A stretch of 64,000 bases of DNA, taken from Austropuccinia psidii. Lineage: Eukaryota > Basidiomycota > Pucciniomycetes > Pucciniales > Sphaerophragmiaceae. A program made the translations under genes and the position numbers. Location of the stretch: positions 45,319,618-45,383,617 of the forward strand of contig JALGQZ010000008.1 of the NCBI GenBank assembly GCA_023105745.1, in the 5' to 3' direction. Position 1 is the first letter of the stretch; every line of letters starts with the position of its first letter. The notes beneath the pieces were generated by a model that worked only from the letters and a program-made list of their open reading frames with translations, was not told the origin of the DNA and made no database searches. Shown piece after piece: positions 27,660 through 38,998 of this stretch.

Positions 27660-28480
27660 TTCCTTACCAGTTTTTTTCACAAAAACTGTTTTTGTACTGG
27701 CTTTTTTCAAAAAACCATTTTTGTAGTAGTTTTTTTCAAAAAAAACTATTTTTTACTAGTTTCTTTCAAACTTACCATTTTTATACTATTTTTTTAAAAA
27801 AATTGCCTTTTTGACTAGTTTGTCACAAAAACTCCTTTTTACTAGCTTTTTCAAAAAATTGTTTTTTACCAGATTTTTCCAAATTCCTGTTGTTTTACCA
27901 GTTTTTTCAAAGAACCATTTTTACCGTTTTTTTAGCGGTTTTTTCAAAAAAAGTGTTATTTTACCAGTCTTTTCAAAAAACCTTTTTTTACAATTTTGTT
28001 CATGGAACTGATTTTTTATGAGTTTTTTCAAAAGGCTGTTTTTTTACCAGTTTTTTCAAAGAAATTTTTTCTTACCAGTGCGTTCAAAAAACTGTTTCTT
28101 ACCAGTTTTTTCAAAAAACTGTTTCTTACCAGTTTTTTCAAAAAACTGTTTCTTACCAGTTTTTTCAAAAAACTGTTTCTTACCAGTTTTTTCAAAAAAC
28201 TGTTTCTTACCAGTTTTTTCAAAAAACTGTTTCTTACCAGTTTTTTCAAAAAACTGTTTCTTACCAGTTTTTTCAAAAAACTGTTTCTTACCAATTTTTC
28301 AAAAAACTGTTTCTTACCAGTTTTTTCAAAAAACTGTCTTTTACCAGGCTTTTAAAGAATTTTTTTTACCAATCTTTTGACCAGTTTTTGCAACAAATTG
28401 TTTTTTACCATTTTTTTACTAGTTTCTTCAAAGAAAAATATTTTTACTATTTTTTCACATTTCTTTTCAAAAAGAACCTT
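27660..28480. repeat. 27-bp hairpin satellite with homogeneous core
   Basis: The core from 28092 to 28333 contains nine copies with starts at 28092, 28119, 28146, 28173, 28200, 28227, 28254, 28281 and 28307. Most are identical, and one is shortened to 26 bp. Each unit holds the perfect 17-bp palindrome AGTTTTTTCAAAAAACT plus a CTGTTTCTTACC linker. Diverged units extend outward on both sides, from about 27660 and to about 28480. Because 27 is a multiple of three, long repetitive frames appear on both strands (nine-residue FLTSFFKKL-type repeats at 27996-28380 plus and 28028-28294 minus). These are by-products of the repeat and not genes. Confidence 0.9.
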
Positions 28481-30577
28481 TTAAAAATGGTTTTCCTAAT
28501 AGACAGTTTAAGTAGTTTTTTCGAAAATCACTCTTTGAAAAGAAGATATTTTACTGAAAAAGGAGCAATACTTTGGAAGGGAAGTTTTTTTTTGTGAAAA
28601 AACTATTTTTTGTTAAAGAAACTAGCTATGTTTTTAACATAAAAACACTTTTTGATTATTTTACAAGAAAAATTTGTATTTCCAAGAAAGCTTTCCCAAG
28701 TAACATTTTATTTTGAGAATGCTTTTTTTTTCTCAAAAATATAGATCTTATTTCAAAGAAACCCTCTTTGGGAAAAGCTAAGTTATCAGAAAAAATGATT
28801 TTTTCAACAAGATAATATTTTTCTGTTAAAAGATCCTACTTCTTTTTGAGTAGAACAAAATTATTCAGAAAATCAATTCTTTTTTTCAAAAATACCAGAA
28901 CCTCCCAAAAGATGCTTTGAAAAAGTAATTTTTTTGCAAAAGACCTATTTTCTCCCAAAACTTTGAGTTTTATTCAAACTTAATCATTTGGTTTAAAGCT
29001 CTAGCTTTCAAAAAAGCAAAAAGTCATTTTGAAAAAATAATGAATGTCCTTCAGCTCAAGGAAGAAAGAGTTTTCTACTAAGTAAAGTGTTTTTTCAAAA
29101 GAATGTGATTTTTCTGAAGAAAGAAAAAATTATTATTATATCAAAAATACTATTTAAAAATGTTTTTAAACATTACCCAAAGTAAAAGTCTTTTTCTGTC
29201 CAAAAATTAACTTCATAAAACATTTTTTGAGCTGACAAAACATATGAAAATCTATAAGGAATCTGGAAGTATTACTGACTTTGGAAAGTTTAAGAATTAA
29301 AATGGGATGTTTCAAAAATGAGATTCTTACTTATGATATAAAAATTAAAATTCCATTTCTTTGGATCACACTTGAATGGAAAAATACTATTTATTGATAT
29401 GACACATAGATATTAATCCACATGTGTGAAGAACATTGTCTTTTGGATCAGGAAATTCCTAATTTAGAACTTCTTTTTATTTATACACTTCACCAAATAT
29501 CAGAAAAAAGGTAATAAATTTATAGTATTTATTGATCTTTTTATTGCTTCAAACTATTTGCAACATTGAAGATTATTTTATTCTCTTTAATTCTTTGATG
29601 GTATCACTGAATTTTTATTAAGTGATATTAATAAGTACTCTCCTCTTCTATGGCATTCAATTTGGCTCTCTTTAGTATTTGAATAGTTTCCCATGTTTCA
29701 GCTTGCTGAACAAAATCTAAATCTTAACTTCTGTATATTTTCAGAATACAAAATGAATTGAAATTTATTATCTAATGGATATCCTGCTCATTTATGGCAA
29801 ATAATTTTGCAAATTATTCTCAAGTTAGATTCCCAGCCATTCTATAAATCAAAGGAAGTGAAAAAATAATGGTTAGAAGATTAGGCCTCTAGAATAAAAT
29901 TTAGGGAAATTCAGATTATATGTGATGCTTAATTTGGGATGAATTAATTATCATAATCAAGTATTTATCTTTGGAGAAATGAAAGCACTGTGTTTCCAAC
30001 CAATAATAATAAAACAACAATATTTGAGCTATATCATGGGAAAAAGAAATTCAAATATTAGAAACAATGAGAGTATGCCAAAGAGTTCTCCTGGTCATAA
30101 TATGTTACTGGCCAACAAGATATACCAAAAATGCCCTGGTTTTAACTTCTTCATCATTGATTTTTAGTGAGGAATTCTGTGATTTCTCAAAGAATGTAAA
30201 AAATTCCTCAGGAATCACATTATTGGATATATGACCCAATGCTATTCAGGCCCTCACCACATGAGGATACAGAAAAGGAAAAGAGAAAAAAAAGTATTAT
30301 AAGAACAATTACATTAGAAAATTGAATAAGGAAGTCAATTGAGAGTCAAATCAAAATATATATCATGGATATTCAGGAACATTTATGAAAATGAAAAGCA
30401 TATAGGAGCTCAAATTAATGTGGAAACAAGAGAGTTAAAATGAAATAAAGGCTTTATCTTCTTTTTTTTTTCAGAAGCCCCACAATAGAAAGAGGGAGAT
30501 ACTTCCACAGAAATTACCATGGGGAAAGGGTCTTTAAGAATAACCCTACCTAAAATGAACAGAAAAGGAATTTAGCT
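28481..30577. other. AT-rich stretch, no gene recognised
   Basis: Runs of A and T resembling further decayed satellite units continue to about 29200; after that nothing is recognisable up to the start of retrotransposon A. Confidence 0.45.
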
Positions 30578-31482
30578 GTGCTTGTGAACCTTTGAGATAT
30601 GACAACATACCCAAAAAGGTCACAAGAAATATTTGAAATAATTATACCTTTAAAAATAATTATCTTAAAATTACAAAACTGCTATAACCTAACATAAATA
30701 ATTGATTATTTCAGAAACCAATGAAACAACATGTAAAATAAATTGTACAATTGGACTCCCCATAAAATTTCACACATAAAAAAATTATGAAGCTAATCTC
30801 CCAAGCTAATAATTAACGAATTAAGCTGAATATATGCACTTTTTTGGTCAATGCATATATTCATGGTTTTTAGCTAATATCTCTTGAAATATACAGGATA
30901 GAAAGATAAACAAAAAAGATAGTCACCACATAATTAATGTAAGAGCACAGATATGAAGTTTATTTTAAAAGCTATAAACAAGGTAAAAACCTGTAATGGA
31001 TTATTGATTAAAATCAATAGAGCTGTTGACCACTTTGTTGTGAAAGTGGTCCAAGCTTAAACCAAAAGTAGACAGTCAGATTCTAATGGCTCATATGTGA
31101 AGAATGATGTATTTTTTATCATAATATTCAAGGTATAACCCCCTGAAATCATGGTTTGAAGTTTAAAATAATGAGTTTCAACAGAAAAGATGAGCTACAA
31201 GAAAAAACATCAAAAATAGAGTTTTTATGATGTAATGAAATTTTCTTGGCAGTTTAATAATGAAATGCTAAGCTATCAGAATTCACTCTCTGAATTGCTG
31301 TAGCATGTAAAACCTCAAATTTTTTAAGGATAAAAGTTTGAGCTTAATTTTGATGATTTATGATCACTCACTGTAATCTTCAATTAAGTTGAACAGTCAT
31401 ATGAGTAATAAAACTGGTGAATAGTATTAGTTTATGATTAAAAATAATAAAATACACGAAATTTGGGGTTCTTCCAAGCCTT

Positions 31483-31490
31483 TGACGTCA
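31483..31490 (+). promoter_or_regulatory. CRE-type TGACGTCA site in LTR A
   Basis: This is a perfect 8-bp palindrome of the kind bound by ATF/CREB bZIP factors, about 170 bp upstream of the TATA box. It is kept unchanged in the 3' LTR at 39899-39906. Just downstream, TGATTA and TAATCA form a further small palindrome around 31552-31568. Confidence 0.6.
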
Positions 31491-31659
31491 TCAAACTTAG
31501 AGTTATAGTGATAAATCTAAATAATGGCGTAATAATGAGATAAGATGGTTTGATTATGATGTAATCATCATTAAACCTTAAGATACTGATCATTTCTAGT
31601 AGATAACATCAGTAAGCTTCTACTAGAAGCCTACTGGACTCTAGGAGGGAGGTATTTAC

Positions 31660-31668
31660 TATAAATAG
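31660..31668 (+). promoter_or_regulatory. TATA box of LTR A
   Basis: TATAAATAG is followed by AGCTCTTATTGCTCTATTTT and a CCACGAGA stretch where transcription probably begins. Element B has a related layout (TTAAAAGAGGGCTCCTCTTG near 43511 and 51846), which supports this as the shared promoter module. The start site itself is inferred. Confidence 0.6.
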
Positions 31669-32396
31669 AGCTCTTATTGCTCTATTTTCCCACGAGATGC
31701 ATCAAAAACACTAAGCTAATTAAATCAAAAAGGTAATTTCTTTATTCTTTATATATGAAACTATTATATTATCAAAGACCAAAGATCATCCTTATTATAA
31801 TCATCAATCTTGACGTGATTACATAAATTATTTAACTGTTTTTTTTAAAAATCTCTTTAAACCAATTTTCACGTAAAAATCAAAGAATATTTGTAATTTC
31901 TCTATTTTTATTTGTGAATACAGTTTGTATAAGTTGCATTTACATTATTTTGGCGTAAAACCTTTCAAAATTATTATATTAAGTGTTAAAAGTAGGTTAT
32001 TTTCTCTTTTATAATAATTTGTCTCTATTATTACTTTTTAATAATTCTTATATCAATATAAATATTTATATTAATAAATAACTTTAATATTAGTAATATT
32101 ATTGTTATTAATTGTTTTTTGTTCATAAAAAACAAATTTTTATGCCTTTATTATTTGTTGATAACAATAATAAAGTGCTTTTAAATATATTAATTGTTTT
32201 ATATTAATATATTTATTTATTATATTATTCTTATAATATAAATTATATTATTATATTTATTTAATAATATAATTAAATTTTATGCCATAATTATAATAAT
32301 TTTTATCCTATTTATTTTATTTATAAGGACATTCAGAGTAAAATAAGTAAAAAATTAGTAATTTTTACTTATTGTTTCATAGTCAAACCTTACATT

Positions 32397-32412
32397 TGGG
32401 GGCTGGGCCATG
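32397..32412 (+). other. Primer binding site candidate, element A
   Basis: TGGGGGCTGGGCCATG begins two bases after the LTR end, the normal place for pairing with a tRNA 3' end (CCA). Element B has TGGCGGCCTGGCTGTG at the same offset. I could not name the primer tRNA. Confidence 0.5.
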
Positions 32413-33040
32413 ATATTTACTTAAAAAGACTGTCAAAAAGATTCTAATTGGGTTTATCCAATAAATTATAATTATAGTTCTAAAATTATATAGTAATTTC
32501 ATAAATAATATATTTTAAAAGCTATTGAGGCATTTGGAAAGCAATTGTACTGTCTTACACGGGGTTTTTCACATCCTTAGACTTGCAAGAACTTTCTTTG
32601 AGTGAATCTAGTGATTAAAGGAGATATTTTATAGATTGAAAATAATTTTATATTATAGATTAAGAATCATATTCATTTTTTATTATATTCTTCAAAAATA
32701 AAAACATAAAAATAATAAAAAAATAATAAAAACCAATAAAAAAGTTATTTTTATTCATTTTTAATTTCTTTATTTAATTCATTTTATTCATCTTAAGATA
32801 TAAAAGCAATTTCTATCTGGAAAATTGCCATATATTAATAAAAATAACACTTATCACAAAAAAGACTTATATTTATTTGTCTTTCTTAGTGTTTACAGAA
32901 AACCCAGCAGAGGATAACCAGACCATTGTTGAAAGACTAGTGGAAGAAACTTGTGAAAGATCCCCAACACCAGTTGTCACTAAGAAAAAAGAAAGCTAAG
33001 AAATTAGTCTTTCCAGGACCCACTATTCAGGACTCTGAAG

Positions 33041-33113
33041 GTGAGTACCTCATTTTAAATTGCCATAAAGAGATATTCTTGCTCTAATTTTTTTTCTTTA
33101 TTATGACTACTAG
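33041..33113 (+). other. Putative leader intron, element A
   Basis: The donor GTGAGT (33041) and acceptor CTACTAG (ending 33113), with a CTAAT branch-like motif at about 33083, define a 73-bp intron. The acceptor is 30 bases before the first ATG of the gag region. Element B and its partial copy have a GT...CAG interval ending 29 bases before the matching ATG, which supports real splicing. Confidence 0.5.
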
Positions 33114-33142
33114 AAGAGGTTCCCAATAATCCATCCAATCAG

Positions 33143-33817
33143 ATGGAGTTGGACTCAGAAGTAGAGCTGATCCCTCCAAAGGGAAAAGAAAGAGCAAAAT
33201 CCCCAGTGGAACAGAATCCACACAAGGAAGTGCCATATCCCAAAGGCAAGTCCCAGAAATGCCCATGATTTCTGAACCAGAATTGGAACTTAGTATGAGT
33301 AACTTCAACAGGGACAAATAATATTCAGAGGGCTCAAATAGACATCTACATGAGCCAATACAAACAGTATTACATGGTGTACAAGGACAAAGATTGGGAA
33401 ATGTTGTCCCAAATACACCAAGGAGTGATGAACTCCTGGCACATCCTCAAAAGGTTCCTCACAGAGGAGGAGATAGTGGTATACACCAATAAATGTAATC
33501 CACTGTCATCCAAGACTCAAATCAAAAAAATCAAGGAGTACCACTCAAAAAATAGGGAGGCAAGCAAGGAAGAAGCCCCAGTAGCTTCTACCAGCAAGCC
33601 TCAAGTCAACCAGCCTCCCCAAGAAGGGAAGAAGAACAAGAAAAAGAAATTGAGAAAACCATATTCCCCAAGCTACAGGATTACAGAAATCCAAAAAGAT
33701 GCCATGGACAATGTCTTCAACATGGCCAGAGCTTTGATGGAATTCAAAGAAAAGGAGGAAAGAAGAATGAGACAACCCCATTTCCCAAAGAAATACCCTT
33801 ATCTCCTGATGTTGTAA
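33143..33817 (+). pseudogene. ORF-A: frame overlapping the 5' part of gag, element A
   Basis: The frame starting with ATG at 33143 (MELD) has two TGA codons (33266 and 33296) and is then open from 33299 to 33817. It encodes a basic protein with the blocks MNSWHILKRF, EAPVASTS, a lysine-rich run, YRI and AMDNVFNMARALMEF. The same blocks recur in element B (MNSYLHIKSF, EAPVASTS, YRI, AMDSVxNMARTLM). It ends about 37 bases after gag-pol, in the -1 frame, has become the only continuing frame; the gag frame is open from 33556, so the two overlap by about 260 bp. Near the end lies TTTCCCAAAG, which contains a CCCAAAG heptamer in the right phase for -1 slippage. Function is unknown; it may be an N-terminal Gag extension or a separate nucleic-acid-binding protein. 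Confidence 0.6.
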
Positions 33818-36800
33818 ATACTTTAACAGAGCTTAAAAATAGTATTTTACCTCTTAAAGATATTAAAAATAGTTTATTATCTTTTCAAGAAATAAATAAT
33901 AGCTTATCATCTTTGACAAAACTTGTTGTACAAGATAAAAAAGAAATTGATAGCATTAAATTCATGGTTGAAAACAATAGAACAAAAGTGCTAATTGATA
34001 ACACTCAAAAATTAATACAAGGACAACAAGAGTTGTACAAGTACATAAGTGATATCAAAGAAAAAACTTTGACAATCAATTATGACGTGAGTATTGATAA
34101 TCTTACAGAAAAGTTGAACAAACTAAGTATTTCTGTAGAAAGATTTGAAGAAAAGACTTCATCACACCAAAAATTACTCTTAGACCATGTAGAAAAGAGT
34201 GATGAAGCAAGAATGAATCTGAAAGATGACATTCAAAATGAAATAAGACTTATTACAGAAAAAATGGATAAGATGAATGAGGCTAACTTAAATATGGCAA
34301 AGTTGTCAACCCCATTTTCTCATATAAGAAGTCCTGTCAAACCAAAAGAGGAGATAACAGATCCTTTTATTACAGACTTGAGTCAACAAGAGAATAATCA
34401 AGTCTTAATAAAAGAAGCAACTCAATTGAAAGAATGGCCAATATTCACAGGAGAAGGTGAATATGACCACATGTCATTTATTCAAACAATTTACATGTTA
34501 CAAGAAGATTATGCCATACCAGATGAATTAATCACTGCTAGATTACACTCATTATTTGAGAAATCTGCAAAAAGATGGTATTATGGCATAAGATAAACAA
34601 ATGGCAAGAATACCTGGTCTTGGTGGAAACAAGAAATATTAACCAAGTGGGCAAATGATTCCTGGAGGTACAACATAGAAAATGCATTTGAAAATTTTTT
34701 ATTTGACCCAGACAAAGACAAACCTTTAACTTGGTTCTTAAAACAAGTTGAAAGGCTAAATGCACTGTACCCAGAAATGTCACAAAAGATGGTGCACATG
34801 AAAATACTTAAGAAATGTGGAGGAGAGCTAGAACATTCCCTAAGAAGCAGGTGTATAGAACCATGCTCCACAGAGGAGTATATAAATGCACTAGAAGACA
34901 TAGTTACAAGAACAAAAATTGGCAGAACATGGAAAAAATTGGAATTTAAAAGTCCAAATAAACCATTTGTTAAAAAAGATAAACAAAAAGAATCTTTTAA
35001 ATCCAACACACCCATGAACAATGAGCAAAGGAAATGCCACAAATGTGGGGGTATTGGACACTTAGCCAATAAATGCCTCAAAAAGGCAAAAATTAATGAA
35101 ATTGTGGAAACAGAAAACCACAATGACAAAGAAGAGGAGTCTGAATCTGAAAAAGAGACAGAAGAGTCAGAAACCTCTGAAAGTGATGAAATTAATAATA
35201 TTGATATAATATATGAAGTACTAGCTGTTAGCTCAAACTTACCACAAGTTGGAACATCTGACACAAACCTGACAAATGTGCAAGATGCCAAACTGTATAG
35301 GACCAAACCTGCAAAAGGAATGGGATATACAGCTGGAAAATCAAGTATAAGTATTGTCATGGCCAATAACCAAGGGGCAAAAGTGAACTTGGATACAGGA
35401 GCATATTGTACCTGTGTTGGCAAAAGTTATTTACAAAAAATTGTTCCAGATTGGCAAGAAAAACTTATACCAATACAAGATGTCAAATTTAGTAGTGCAA
35501 GTGAGAGCATGAAGCCCCTTGGAATAATTGACTTAACACTCATTTTTCCTCACCCTTCACAATGTGTTAGAATTAAATTAGAGCTTGTGGTAATGGACAA
35601 CTGTACTAGTAATCACTTTATACTTGGAAATGACTACTTGTCAATCTATGGTATAAATATCTCTAACCAAAAAGACAGATATTTTACTATAGGAGACAAC
35701 AAAAGACAAATGTTTGGCTTCTTGAATAGCAAAAAAAAAATTACAGTTATTAAGAATGAAGAAAAAAGTCCAGAAAAAAAACTTTTTATATCTGAACAAC
35801 TCAAAGAGGAAGAATTCAATCAAGAATTAACACAAAAAATGAAAGAAAAATTAATTGACCTCTTATTTAAGTACAAAAATGCCTTTGCAACTGACAAAGA
35901 GCCACTAGGTGCCATAATTGGGCATGAAGTAGATATAATTCTTAATGTGGAAAAACGTTACCCACCTTTATTAAGGAGACCTGCTTACCCAGCTAGTCCA
36001 AGGGCTAGAGAAGCCTTGGAGACACACATTAAAGAATTAATGGACCTTGGAGTACTAAGAAAAGTAGGGCATTATGCACAGGTAGAGATCACTACACCTG
36101 TCATTATAACTTGGCATAACAGAAAATCAAGAATGGTAGGGGACTTTGGAGCCCTGAACACCTATACCATCCCTGACAGATATCTAATACCCAGAATCCA
36201 TGAGACATTGACAAAATTGTCACAAGCTAAGTTCATCACAGCCATGGATGCTCTAAAGGGTTTTCACCAAAATGTCTTGACAGACAATGCCAAGAAACTA
36301 CTAAGAATAATAATCCACTGTGGAATTTTTGAATAATTAAGAATGCCATTTGGTATAAGAAATGCATCTTTCCATTATCAAAGGATGATGAATACCATAT
36401 TTCCTGAAGAATTATAAGAAGGATGGTTAATTATCTATATTGATGATATCATAGTTTGCTCAGAAGCTTGGGAAAATCACCTCACAAGACTAGAAAGGGT
36501 ACTACAAAAAAAAGTGCAAGTGAATATGAAAATTTCCTTGAAAAAGTGTCATTTTGCATATAGTGAACTAAAAGCACTAGGACATGTTGTATCTGGACTT
36601 AGTCTAGGCATAGACAAGAATAAAGTAGCAGCAGTACTACTTAAGCCAATGCCTCAAACCAAAAAAGAAATGCAATCATTTCTAGGATTTGCTGGTTACT
36701 ATAGACAGCATATAAAGGACTTTGCAAAAATTGCCAAATCCTTATATAAACTATGCAACCAACAAACAGTCTATGAAGTGACTGAAGAAAGAGTCAAAGC

Positions 36801-38880
36801 ATATGAAGAATTGAATAATTCCTTAAAAAATGCCCCATTTCTTCTAATTCCAGATTGGAAACTACCCTTTAAACTTTAAATTGATGCTTGTGGAGAAGGA
36901 CTAGGTGCTGCACTACACCAGACACAAATCATCAATGATAAACCAGTGGAAGGACCAATCTGTTTTATTTCAAGACAGATAAAGCCAACAGAGGCAAGAT
37001 ATGGAGAAAGCCAAATGGAATGCCTCTGCTTAGTGTGGGCTGTAGAAAAATTACATTATCACTTGGATGGGACAGTATTTGATGTGATTACAGACTTTAA
37101 TTCTGTAAAATCTCTATTGAATATGAAAACTCCAAATAGACATATGCTGCAATGGCAAATTGCTATCCAAAAATATGGAGGAAATATGACTATTGTTCAT
37201 AAATCTGGTAATATCCATAAAAATGCAGATGGTCTTAGCAGATGGGCTCTAGCGAATACTCCTGAAAATCCAGCATGGGTACCACAGGAGGAGCACCATA
37301 TAGAAGGAATATGTGTCACAGATATTGGCACAGAATTCTTTAACTAAGTTAAAGAAAGCTATAAGATAGATAGGAATTGCCATATCCCAAGCCAACTTCT
37401 AATGAAAGACTGCAAACACCCATCACTTTCATCAAGATTAGATGAAATATGGAAAAAGGCATATGATGAAGGAAGATTCCACCTCCTTGATGGAATCCTC
37501 TACCATAGAACAAAACACAGATGTGCTATGGCCTTAACAGATAGAACTCTAATAAACACTATTCTACATGAGTGTCATGATAGTGTAGCAGCTGGACATC
37601 TCTCAGAAAATAGGACACTAGAGAGGGTGAAAACCTGCTCTTGGTGGCCAAATTGGAAGAAAGATATTCCAGAATACTGCCGAACCTGTGACAGATGTCA
37701 AAAAGCCAACAGAGACACAGGAAAGAAATTTGGAATGATGATTCAAATCAAAGAACAAAAATCCCCCTGGGAAATAGTTCATATGGATTGGTTAACAGAA
37801 TTACCTCCAGGACAAGACAGAAGTTATAATGCATGCCTAGTGTTAGTTGACAGGTATAGCAAAACTCCTATGTTCCTACCATGTCACAAAGATGACACAG
37901 CTATGGACACAGACATAATGATATGGAATAAAGTCATTAGCCACACAGGCTTATTCCAAAATATCATAAGTGACAGAGACACAAAGCTCACTTCAGAATT
38001 ATGGACAAACCTCTATAACTTGTTTGGGACAAAATTATCATTCTCAACAGCTTACCATCCTCAAACTGATGGTTTAGCAGAAAGAATGATACAAACCTTG
38101 GAGGACATGATCAGAAGATTCTGTGTTTATGGACTAGAGCTTAAAGATTCCAATGGTCTTACCCATGATTGGTGTACACTAATACCAGCCCTTGAACTGG
38201 AATATAAAACATCAATCAGTTCTTCTACTGGAAAAACACCAGAAATTCTGGAAAAAGGTTGGAATCCAAGACTTAATTATGATACCCTCAAAAAGGACTT
38301 AGTGGATATACATCCAACAGCAAGAAGTTTTAAGATAATGCTTGACAAAGCAAGACACCATGAAAACAGATGTATGCAAGATTCTTTCAAATATGCAAAA
38401 TAAAGATGGGATAAAAGTCATAAGCCACCTGCCTTCAAAATAGGAGACTTGGTCCTAGTATCAACCCTTAATTTCAATAACAGAAAAGGCCCAAAGAAAT
38501 TGAAAGATTCTTTTGCAGGACCACTTATGATAAAAGCACTTCATGGACCTAATGCTGTGCAATTGGAACTCACAGGTGAATTAATGAACAAACACCCCAC
38601 TTTCCCTGTAAGCCTGATAAAACCTTACAGCTCAAGTGACAAGGAATTATTTCCACTAAGAAATAAACCCCCACTTGAAATTCCCCCTTTTGAAGAAGGA
38701 GAAGAAAATAAAATTGTGAAAGTCCTTAAAGAAAGAAGGACAAGAAACAAAAAGGAAAGAGAATACCTTGTAAGGTATAAAAATGCAACTAAAGAAGATA
38801 AATAGCTACTTGAGAAATATATAACAAATTCTGATAAGCTACTAAGAAGGTTCAGACATGAAAGAAGACCTAAAGAATAG
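33556..38880 (+). pseudogene. Gag-Pol polyprotein of element A, seven premature stops
   Basis: One frame runs from 33556 to the natural TAG at 38878-38880 with no frameshift. Domains in order: coiled-coil-like region (33850-34300), capsid-like Gag (34420-34850), CCHC zinc knuckle (35035-35076), aspartic protease DTGA (35392-35403), reverse transcriptase with intact YIDD (36436-36447), RNase H (36880-37240), integrase HHCC (37567-37710) and DDE core (Asp 37786, Asp 37972, Glu 38080), and a chromodomain-like tail with EYLVRY (38700-38870). Premature stops lie at 34594, 36334, 36415, 36877, 37345, 38401 and 38803. Against element B the stop codons replace Tyr, Ser, Tyr, Glu, Gln and Trp codons, so they are ordinary point mutations. 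All core catalytic residues I could check are still present. Confidence 0.92.
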
Positions 38881-38986
38881 AAAATTCAAGCATTATTGAT
38901 CTTCAAGACTAACAAAGTCTATTGGAGAGGTAGGACAGTGGATAATACCCTAATTACACATATCAGATTGTGGTAGAATCGTTTTT

Positions 38987-38998
38987 GGTGGTAGGGAA
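38987..38998 (+). other. Polypurine tract, element A
   Basis: GGTGGTAGGGAA directly abuts the 3' LTR and would prime plus-strand DNA. Element B has GGTGGGAGGGAA in the same place (50538-50549). The A version carries one pyrimidine change. Confidence 0.65.

Larger units (their letters stand above)
30583..32394 (+). repeat. 5' LTR of element A
   Basis: It starts TGTGAACCTTTGAG and ends CCTTACA, the usual TG...CA. Features shared with the 3' LTR are a perfect TGACGTCA site (31483-31490), a GACCACTTT/AAAGTGGTC hairpin with 6-nt loop (31028-31051), a TATA box (31660-31668) and an A/T-rich imperfect hairpin just before the end (near 32346-32370). Confidence 0.95.

Noticed and set aside
27996..28380. 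Two overlapping 120-codon plus-strand frames and an 88-codon minus-strand frame with nine-residue repeats
   Set aside because: They are translations of the 27-bp satellite, whose unit length is a multiple of three; all phases stay open for that reason alone.
27660..28480. CRISPR-like array
   Set aside because: Units are directly adjacent with no unique spacers, and the setting is a eukaryotic genome.
34581..35423. 280-codon minus-strand frame opposite gag
   Set aside because: It is antisense to the Gag-protease region of element A, and its composition mirrors that coding strand. Element B lacks a matching long antisense frame.
33556..38880. Stop-codon reassignment or readthrough to explain the seven stops in element A
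   Set aside because: The stops replace Tyr, Ser, Glu, Gln and Trp codons relative to element B, so no single reassignment fits, and INO1 uses the standard code.
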